64,000 nt of DNA from Bradysia coprophila (lineage: Eukaryota; Arthropoda; Insecta; Diptera; Sciaridae): assembly GCF_014529535.1 (NCBI RefSeq), contig NW_023503374.1:1178001-1242000 (forward strand), given 5' to 3'. Shown piece by piece: positions 56,186-64,000 of the stretch; position 1 is the first letter of the stretch; every line of letters starts with the position of its first letter. Under the pieces are notes generated by a model. That model was not told the origin of the DNA and did no database searches. It saw only the letters and a program-made list of their open reading frames with translations. The position numbers and the translations under genes were made by a program.

Positions 56186-58429
56186 AGTGATCAAATGATC
56201 AGCCGGGACAGGACTAGAATAGATACAAACTGGAAGAAGAAGCAAGAAAAACAACTGATGACCAACACATGACACAGAGAAAACTATAACAACTTTCATT
56301 GCTTATTTGTTTACATAATGAAATGCCAAAAGAATTCAAAAATTTGAACTGGCAAGAAGCAGTCCAAACTATTTGATCAATTCGACATCTTCATATTTAA
56401 AAATGTGCAAAATTTGATTCATAACATATCGGTAACAGTTCGAATTGGAATTTGGAATTCATACAAACTATTCAGATATTACTTACATGACGTGTACAAA
56501 GTTCGTGCAACGAAATTCAATAAACAAATATTTTATCACTAATATAAAAAGAAACCTTCATTTATTGGCTTATCCGAACAATTTGAAAATAATTTTGAGT
56601 TTATGAACACACAAAGAAATATGGTCACAGTGTTTGAGCAACAGACGACAGTTGCTATCTGAAAGAATGTTGTGCAATTCAACAGATTTCACTATATTGT
56701 CAGTGACAGTTCTTACGGGGATTCACATAATTGGTGACGTACCTGATATAAGCGGCAAACTTAAATTAAAATTTTATGACAGAAAATAGATAAGGATGGA
56801 TTGTTCGGTATTTGTTTTTGATTTAGGTGGAAGCACTGGTATTCCAGCAGCCACGGAAGTGCCCGTGTCCATGAAAGGTGCACGGGATGTCTTGGGTGAT
56901 TTGGAAAGCCCTTGGTGTCCTGAAAAAGAAAAGTTCGGGTGTCAAGCTGAAATCCTGTCAGTTTTCGTAAAAAGGAGGGGGGGGGGAAGTCTGGAGTGCA
57001 ATATTTCAGTTATCGACCATTTTCCAACACTCTGGGCCAATTAGTGTAGCTTGAGGTCGTACTTCACTCACTATGAGATTTTCTTCAACTGATTTTGTTC
57101 AGTATTGTTGCTGCACAGAAGGCTAAGAAACATTTTCAGTCAAAATTGACTTCGATCGAAGGTTTTTCGCATTGTTTTTCCGTTTCGTTGTTTTATTGTT
57201 GCAGCTGTTTGCTGGTGATTGTGCAATTTTCGCTAGCTGGATGAATGGTGTAAACAGGTGAATCAGACGGTTGGTGACGTAAGAATCGTGAGTACGACGC
57301 ATAAGAATTTTTTATTTTTTGCTTTTGGAGCGCAGGCGCAATTCTTTTGTTTGCTTTGCTGCATTTTTTTTGTGATTTCTTAGCAGCTTTCCACGATTTC
57401 CCCAAATTTTCTAACAGCAGATGGCAATTTCTCAATGCAAACTATCCTACACTTGTTCATGGAAAGTTTTGCTGCTGTCTTGTGTAAGAGGCTAGCGGAA
57501 GCAACTGAAGATGGTAAGTCCACTCTGACCTGTGACCGCCGCTAGTTCTTGAGGTTGAAACAGCTTTTCTTTTTTCTTGTTTTGCCACTTTACGTGATGT
57601 GCGGGAAAGGGAAGAGCGATAGCTCTGTTTGTCGTTCCAAAGGATGTTTCTCCGAAGGATTTTTCTTTGAAGTTCAATAAATGTGAAAAGGAGTCTTGTG
57701 CTCCTGAACTTTTCGTCTCGGTTTAAGCAAAATTGGTATGTGCCCTGCCCATAACGACCCTGCACTTGATTTGGATTTGACACTTATTTTTGAATTTTCA
57801 GCGGACCTGTGGCGTCAATGCTGGTCGCTGTTGTCGATACTTTGTATCAAAATTTGTACTAGCAATTTTTGTGTACTCTTAAACGTGAAAAATCGCGAAA
57901 TATCTCAACAAAGACTTTCACGATTAAACTAACAAATTCACAAATTGATTTTCACGATTATATCCCCAATGCCTAATGTTCTGCAGAAAAATCGAAATTG
58001 AACTTTCATTTACAGCAGACCGAACAGCGTCACTTCGGTAGAACCACGAAAAAATCAAAAATCATCAAAAAGAATTTATTTCTATTTATTTTTAAGCAAA
58101 ATACTTACAAATCTAACTGGAATGTTTTCATTCGGAATGAGCTAAACAATATTTCTCTTATCTCAAATAAAAGACTTTTGGATTCAAGGAAATTTCACGT
58201 TAAAACTAAATAAATGTAAAAAATGTAAATAAATAAAATTTATGAATAAAATATCAAAATTTTGAGTTCATAGGTAGAACGGAAGAGCATAAATGCAGCA
58301 ATTAAACCGAAAAGATTAGTTCGTCTAGCACTGCACAGATGAACCGATTGCTTGTGATATGACACAGATTCATGATTTTAATTGCATTCGTCTAGGGTGC
58401 CCAGATGCTCCTTCTTTTCGAAATATAAA
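56186..58429. other. Intergenic region, no gene supported
   Basis: A long stretch between the exonuclease-helicase gene and the next repeat. Open frames at 56796-57044 (+), 57193-57435 (-) and 57457-57783 (-) show no domain, no splice support and no family I recognise. A run of 10 G occurs near 56,980. It could hold a non-coding RNA or a fast-evolving gene; nothing decides this. Confidence 0.4.
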
Positions 58430-59424
58430 TCCGTTTATCGCGAATTCTTCGAACGATTTGTATGGAGGATAAATTCAACGTATCCGGATTTTTGAAGAGT
58501 ATGGTACACATCGAATCCTAGTTTCATTACGAGCTCAATGAGGTACATCTCGCCTGTCGCGCTATTGTCGTTTTGGTGCTAGAGCTGTTGGAAATATCAA
58601 TGGTTTTCAGGTGGAAATTTTTTCATCTGGTACTTAGGTTAACCGCTCTCATGTGAATTTAGTTTTCTTGGTACAGCAAACTGTGCCATAATGTAGCCCA
58701 AGGTCTGAGGAGCATTTATCGCATGCATCCAACCAACCACAAACTCGGCTGCTTCAGAAAAGTAAACCAAAATCGCATTTCTTGTAAGAAGTAAAGTCAG
58801 GAAAATTATCATTGGAAAGCTGAGGTCAATTAAATTTAAGGTAAAAAAATTAAAGTGGTCCACAAACCGGTCGAAATCTCTTTGGAGTACAAGGTGACAT
58901 TTTAGAAATTACCCTATCTCTTACATCCAATAGTCCCTCCAGTTTTAAATAAAACTTTCAATTAAAAAAAAAAAAAAAAAAAAAGTCCCTCCAGCACAAG
59001 TTTCTATACTTTTAGGAAGTAGGGAGTCTATGCCTTCCAATGGAACATTCAACCATCAGGCTTGCTGATGCGCGCAAGCGTTATTAGTCAGAGAAACTTT
59101 TTTTTTTTAAACAGTCACTGAAGCCAGTTCAGCCAACGGTTCGACGTATATGATGTCTTGTGTGATCTGCCTAGTCTAGCACTACAATCCCCTAAAATTT
59201 GAACGAAGTCGACCCCTTATTACCCGAGATAATCAGGGTGAAAGAATTTCCAGCTGAAAACCACCGATATTTCCAACAGCTCTAGCACGAAAACAACAGT
59301 TCCGCAAGAGGCGAGATGTACCTCGTTGAACTCGTAATGAAACAAGGATTCGATGGGTACCATACTCTTCAAAAATCCGAATGGCATGGCTAGCCGATTG
59401 TTCGAAGATTTCGCGATATGACTC
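58430..59424. mobile_element. Degenerate TTAA element related to the GAGTGATATCGC family
   Basis: The right end is CGAAGATTTCGCGATATGACTC then TTAA (59425-59428). The left end near 58,430 is degenerate (TTTATCGCGAATTCTTCGAAC). The subterminal arms are clearly inverted: GGATTTTTGAAGAGTATGG on the left and CCATACTCTTCAAAAATCC on the right; CTAGAGCTGTTGGAAATAT and ATATTTCCAACAGCTCTAG. The interior has no transposase. Confidence 0.7.
58943..58983 (+). mobile_element. Tiny retroposed 3' tail with 11-bp target duplication
   Basis: AGTCCCTCCAG at 58932-58942 and 58984-58994 flanks TTTTAAATAAAACTTTCAATT followed by about 20 A. This is a severely 5'-truncated retrocopy: AATAAA signal and poly(A) tail only. 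It is inserted in the TTAA element. Confidence 0.85.
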
Positions 59425-59428
59425 TTAA

Positions 59429-59683
59429 TACTCATCGTGAAGTTCGAAAACGAATCAGATTCTACGAACTTTCACAAAGTCAACAGAAACGTGTATTTGA
59501 CTAGAATGCTAGTCAGGAGATCAATTATTTTATAAAAAAATCTGAAAACTTAACTCATGAACAAAATCCATCAAACTTTGCAGGAAAACTTATACGAAAA
59601 CGACGAACCTGTTCATATAGATAAAAGGTAGTTCAAGTGTTCATCTGGGTGTCTCTATAGGTTCCTAGGATCATCCCTAAATA
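59429..59683 (-). other. 3' flank of the zinc-finger gene
   Basis: Short AT-rich stretch after the zinc-finger gene's stop. No clear AATAAA on the minus strand was found. Confidence 0.35.
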
Positions 59684-61174
59684 CTAATGCGTAAGTATGT
59701 GACTGTGTAGATGCTGAGGACTTCGAAATGTTTTGCTACATGTCGGACAACGTAATGACGTCGATGTTAGATCACTATCTACACTCGAATAGTGTTGACT
59801 ACCTTCAATATGTTCGCTTAAACTTTCGTGGCTCATGAATTTCATGTTGCACACATTGCATTCAAATAACGGTTGCTTCACATACGCAATGTATTCTAGC
59901 GCCTTCGAATGCGTTCCTCGATGCTTTCGGAGTGTACTTAATTCTCGGAAATATTTTGGACATCCGACCCAATCACATTTGTATGGTTTTTCACTGCAAA
60001 ATGAAAAATACGTTACTGGTGGCCAATCAAATTTCAATGTCACCATCCATCACCTACCCCGTATGAATCATGTGATGTCTCTTTAAGTTGTGACTGCTGC
60101 CGAATATTCGATCACATACCGAGCAAATGTACGCCCTTTTGTTGCCTTCCAGTCGGGGAATGCTAGCATCGCGAATGATTATATTTTCGGCCTGGTATTG
60201 AACTTCCTTTTTACAGCATTTTGAACATTTTGTCGGATCATCGGGCATCGGCGTTTCGCTGTAGCAAATCATGCATTTGAAATTTTCGTTGTGAACATGA
60301 ATTTTGCGGTGTTTCTTCAGATCGCTGAACTCTCTGAATCGCTTGTCGCATATGTCACAACAATAGGGCCGTTCACCTAAAACGATTACATTTACTAAAG
60401 GTCCTTTAGGCTTGATTTCCACTTACGAAAAGCGTACTCCGTTTTATAACTGTTTACTCTCTCAACAATGAAAGAGATGTGCGGTTAGCTAAACGGAGGC
60501 AAAACGGCGTAAGTGGAAATCGAGCATTAAGTAAGGTTTCCACTCAACAAAAAGTCGTCAGTGTGAAAGCCGTTAGAGGGCGAGCTGTCAAGTAAACAAA
60601 GCACAAATTGAAAATAATATTCAATTTTGTCTCTCACACGGAGTACTTTTTTCGTAAGTGAAAATCAAGCCTTAAGGCCAGATAAGCGGGCAAAACCTGG
60701 CCCAAAACCTGAAAGTGTCACCAAATTCAATAAAAACCAATTACCGGAGTGTATCATCATATGGCGTTTCAAATTGTAGCTAGTGGCCACTGTTTTAAGA
60801 CATAGTTTGCATTCGTACGATACTTTCATGTCCGATGAATTGCCCTCATTCCCGTCACTATCACTTTCTATCAGTATCACATCGTCGTCGACAGGGGTGG
60901 TCTGAGACGTTTCCAATTCATTTTGCAACTGAATCTCATCGTAGGACATGTATGCGTCAGTGTTGCCGACAACTTCTGGTCCATCGTACTGGTCGTACTC
61001 TTCGTATTCGGTTTGACATATTGACATACCTTCATCGTACACTGTACCATCGTCATTGTAGTCATCCTCATCATCGTCATCGAGTAACACCAATTCCGGT
61101 TCCACTTTGATCGAAATCTCTTCAGGAATGATGATATTGTTCTTTTTGCTGGTAGTTGTTTGAAATACATCCAT
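59684..61174 (-). CDS. C2H2 zinc-finger protein, three exons
   Basis: Exons 61174-60745, 60376-60058 and 59993-59684; phases close to 352 residues. The acidic N-terminus (~20-115, with LLDDDDEDDYNDD and VDDDVILIESDSD) is followed by C2H2 fingers: CKLCLKTVATSYNLKRHMMIH; CDICDKRFREFSDLKKHRKIH; an irregular Cys cluster (CMICYSETP, CSKCCKK) in a long linker; CSVCDRIFGSSHNLKRHHMIH; then, after a TGEKPY linker made by splicing, CPKYFRELSTLRKH, CNVCNMKFMSHESLSEH and CPTCSKTFRSPQHLHSH. The protein ends at the last finger. Probably a nuclear DNA-binding regulator. No ortholog named. Exon borders fall in the finger linkers. Intron 1 holds two miniature elements. Confidence 0.9.
60410..60526. mobile_element. 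MITE 1 in the zinc-finger gene intron
   Basis: GGCTTGATTTCCACTTACG at the left and CGTAAGTGGAAATCGAGC at the right are inverted, with an inner pair TACTCCGTTTT / AAACGGAGGC. About 117 bases. It abuts the next MITE at a shared TTAA (60527-60530). Confidence 0.7.
60531..60671. mobile_element. MITE 2 in the zinc-finger gene intron (TTAA both sides)
   Basis: Flanked by TTAA at 60527-60530 and 60672-60675. Ends GTAAGGTTTCCACT and AGTGAAAATCAAGCC. The interior is almost the same as the MITE at 55854-55991 (GAGGGCGAGCTGTCAA, TTCAATTTTGTCTCTCACAC). Confidence 0.75.
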
Positions 61175-62510
61175 TGCAGATGCAAATGTTGTTGGGCAAC
61201 TGTGTAGGTCAACGTATCGGTGTTATGTGTGATGCTGTTGTAAATCACAGCCGTATTTAGCTAATTTAGCAGATGATCACGGTAGAATGTACAGATTCGT
61301 CACCAAACTACAAATCTTACAGAAAACATTGTCCATTAAGAGAGATTATAAAGGTAATTCTTGCTACAAATCAAGAAAATATTTGGAATATAGAGGTTGA
61401 CTTTTCAAGTTTCTGACAACAACTATTCTCTCTCTTGTTCTGTCAAAAAATCGTTTGTGTTTGTTGATCCGCCGCATGCACTTTCCGCGAATTTTAAACC
61501 TGTCACATACGGCTAATCAGCTGTTATCGATAACGACGACAAAAATAATGACAAGCTCTGGGTAATATGGTCCTTTATACAGTAAAATGCATGTTAAAAA
61601 AATTGAAATACAAGATTTGAAATCAACCGATTGAAAATATTTTGATCGATAGAAGTAATAGACCCGACAATAATACTGGTCATATGCTTGCTGTATGTAA
61701 CAGGTTAAACTTGACTTGTTTAGTAAAAATCGTAAAAATAGGGAATTTATACGGAGATGTCCACAGAGATGACAGACTATATGGTCGTCTACGGTGGAAA
61801 GCTTTCTAAATACACGTACAATACCATAATTTACCTTGATAATCTTCTGCACATTTAGTTCTGTAAAGAATAGTATATTATGTCACTAGGACCATAAAGG
61901 TGGTGACATGTATGTTATGAAAATTGTCGTAAGTGACACAACAAATCTGAAATTACTCTGGCTTTTATTGAAAAAAAAGAAAAGATTTTTTTTGCGAATT
62001 GGTTAATCATCAGGCTTTCCAACTCTACAGAGAGAGAGTTGAGAAGTTAATCGAAGAATTGTGAATCTCGAGTAACGAAAGTTCTTGACGGATCTCGAAA
62101 TCCAGATAGGATTCAAAGTTTCGAAGACCTACTTACTTACTTATCAGGCTTTGTCAACACAAGCGGAGTTTGGATGACTACTAACTTCCTTCACTCCGCG
62201 ACCCCGATCTAGTATCTTCGACCACACAATCTATCCAATTATTCCGTGGTCTCTCTGTCGGTCTTCGAAGGCGGCAGTAAATAACTCACCGATATACTTA
62301 TCAAGTTTTTTGATCTAGGTCTTTTCATTAGGCGGACATAAATGAAAGACTTTATTAGAAAGTCTTTTGATGCATTCTTGGTAATTGACTATCAGATTCT
62401 AAAATTTGGTGCAGAAACTATCCCGCAACAACTTCAAACATTTGACAACTATACCTGACGTTCACTTAAATATCATAATGCATGTTAAAACAAATGAAGT
62501 AATAGTTATT
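61175..62510. other. 5' flank of the zinc-finger gene and spacer
   Basis: No gene supported. The first ~200 bases to the right of the start are probably 5' UTR and promoter (minus strand). The frame at 61517-61852 looks like chance. A segment near 62,130-62,260 is less AT-rich but gives no frame. Confidence 0.4.
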
Positions 62511-62628
62511 TATCTACCAAGGTAGGTATGAAGGTATTTTTTCGCACTAGATGTCGATGTCGAGGCGAAGCCGAGGTCGACAAGACGTCGTGTGCGAAAA
62601 AATACCGGCATACCTACCGTGGTAGATA
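62511..62628. repeat. Strong hairpin, 37-base arms
   Basis: TATCTACCAAGGTAGGTATG with GGTATTTTTTCGCAC on the left is mirrored by GTGCGAAAAAATACC with CATACCTACCGTGGTAGATA on the right. The loop contains CGAGGCGAAGCCGAG. It lies directly next to another inverted-repeat element. Confidence 0.8.
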
Positions 62629-62633
62629 CAACG

Positions 62634-63109
62634 TTTTTCGCAATTTCGGGCCATAATCACCTTTCCAATGCAAAACATGTCCCACATTTTGTTCCAAAGT
62701 TCTTGTGTATACAGAAAATCATTTGAACGATTAAGAAGGCTGCATTATAATACACATTGCAATGTGATGTAAAGAGACGCGTTGAATGAAATCGAGTAGT
62801 CAATGCTTAGTATATACGCTTCAACAATACGTTCGGTATAATTGTGTGACTCTATAGCCGAATGGCTATAGTCACTGCTTTGTGTTCAAAAACCTTTTGG
62901 TGTCGGGGGTTCGATTTCTGGTCAATGCAAGATTTTTATTTATAAAAATTTAGCCTTCGTTGAAGGTAATAGGTTCTTTAGCGTGCGAAAAAAAGGTGAT
63001 ATCGCACTGCGTGCACTGTGTCCAGAAATACAGTGAAATAAATACCCTCAAAACGACATTAAATGGATGCATGGAAAGGTGATGATTATGGACCGGAATT
63101 GCGAAAAAG
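62634..63109. mobile_element. Inverted-repeat element carrying a tRNA-like pol III promoter
   Basis: The left arm TTTTTCGCAATTTCGGGCCA continues with TAATCACCTTTCC. The right arm starts GGAAAGGTGATGATTATGG and ends CCGGAATTGCGAAAAA. Between them is a tRNA-like segment at 62850-62925. About 475 bases. Either a SINE inserted into a foldback element or one composite element. Confidence 0.6.
62850..62925 (+). ncRNA. tRNA-like SINE head (A and B boxes)
   Basis: A-box-like TAGCCGAATGGCT at about 62855 and B-box GGGGTTCGATTTC at 62906-62918 lie ~50 bases apart, as in tRNA genes. The flanks do not form an acceptor stem, so this is not a working tRNA gene. A tRNA-derived SINE head is the best reading. 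Confidence 0.55.
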
Positions 63110-64000
63110 ATTGTATTTCATTCTCTCGAAAAATATTTGGATCAAATATAGTAGTAACTATTTGTTACCTATCCTGCTTGCTGTCTGTGAAAGTGTAACA
63201 TAACTTGTACTCTTCCGCGTTTCCGGCAGGTAGATACAGAGTTTTACAAAAACTTTGTTCATCTTAATAACACGAAGCTCTCATCTCAATTCAAATTTTC
63301 GTTTGTAGGGAGAATTTCTTCTACGAAAATATCACAGCCGCACGAAAATCTCTCTACGTCTGTTTGTCAATGAAAAGCTCAGCTACCGTTTATTTAAATA
63401 CATTTTATGTTCTCCTTTCCTTTATTTTATCTCTTCGTTACACGAAATCCTATCATGACAGTCACTGTACATTATTGTTCAGTTGCATTGCAATTCTCGG
63501 CACGATTAGTTTGGTGCGATTGGTGACCGCACAAACTAAAATAGTTTTTTTTTTGTACAATATAGAACGGAATTACTGAACAAGAAAACTGTGAAAATTC
63601 CCTTTTTTGTTTTGTCGGTCACGGGGACAAAAGAATTTTTTTTATTCCTTTAGATATTCGTCCCGTAGAAGATTCATTGGATTTCATTTTTGGTTTTTCC
63701 TATTGTTCGTCGAATAGAGGAAAAAAAGAAGATTTTTTTTCCGTATGATATGCATATATAACTACTGGATGAGTATGTCTATATCGATATAATATGCACG
63801 AACAGGGAACTGTACGACATTTACTACTGGAAAAAGCTGTGGGAAAATTAATTGACCGATATGGCAGTGGTGCAGAAGTGATAAAATAAAATTAATGACT
63901 GAGTTATTTGAGTTGTCATCAAAAACAATTACAAAAATGTTCAGCTAAAGGAAATCAAGAAAAAAAAATCTTCAACGGGGAAAAATGGGCGAAAGGACAT
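63110..64000. other. No gene seen
   Basis: AT-rich sequence to the end of the window. The frame at 63364-63579 is a chance hydrophobic ORF. No repeat or RNA can be supported. Confidence 0.4.

Noticed and set aside
56796..57044. 82-residue ORF as a gene
   Set aside because: No domain, no splice or poly(A) support, and a G run inside; chance ORF is more likely.
57457..57783. 108-residue minus-strand ORF as a gene
   Set aside because: No recognisable family and a second overlapping frame of similar quality.
60835..61110. 91-residue + strand ORF
   Set aside because: Antisense of the acidic N-terminus of the zinc-finger protein.
62850..62925. Functional tRNA gene
   Set aside because: A and B boxes are present but the flanking 7-base segments do not pair as an acceptor stem.

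Overview
The window reads as AT-rich nuclear DNA of an insect, most likely a fly (Diptera). The reasons are short GT-AG introns (about 55 to 120 bases), an animal-type calmodulin, a hemomucin/APMAP gene with a Thr-rich mucin tail, and a very high load of DNA transposons, foldback elements and satellites. A lower dipteran is my guess; the species cannot be fixed from the sequence alone.

Layout. 1-12,100: the last two coding exons of calmodulin (+), split by a 5 kb intron and followed by a long homopolymer-rich 3' region. 12,300-20,600: a repeat block holding a TTAA-flanked non-autonomous element, a 450-base palindrome, a ~120-base satellite and an RTE-type retrotransposon nested inside a GC-rich inverted-repeat element. 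21,600-27,540: two host genes head to head, hemomucin (-) and the ER ubiquitin-conjugating enzyme UBE2J2 (+), separated by a 1.5 kb element carrying a palindromic 19-base minisatellite. 27,840-49,800: nested mobile DNA. A degenerate non-LTR element (29,297-31,465 plus 46,016-46,305) has its ORF1 split by a 14.5 kb transposon (31,470-46,015) with ~0.8 kb inverted repeats and a TTAA target duplication. That transposon holds a broken piggyBac-type transposase and has itself received a MULE with a perfect 9-base target duplication.

50,239-55,813 (-): an 11-exon gene whose splice phases all close, giving a predicted 1,600-residue protein: a DEDDh 3'-5' exonuclease of the REXO4/ISG20 type joined in frame to a ZNFX1-type superfamily 1 RNA helicase with an NFX1-type zinc-finger array. 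This fusion is the most interesting protein-coding observation. 59,684-61,174 (-): a three-exon C2H2 zinc-finger gene. 62,500-63,110: inverted-repeat elements with a tRNA-like pol III promoter inside.

How the parts relate. The host genes do not form a functional cluster. The mobile DNA shows a readable order of insertion: satellite and retroelement first, then the large TTAA element, then MULE, foldback and other insertions. Elements sharing the end GAGTGATATCGC occur at three or four places, so one transposition machinery probably moved both the 14.5 kb element and the ~1 kb elements.
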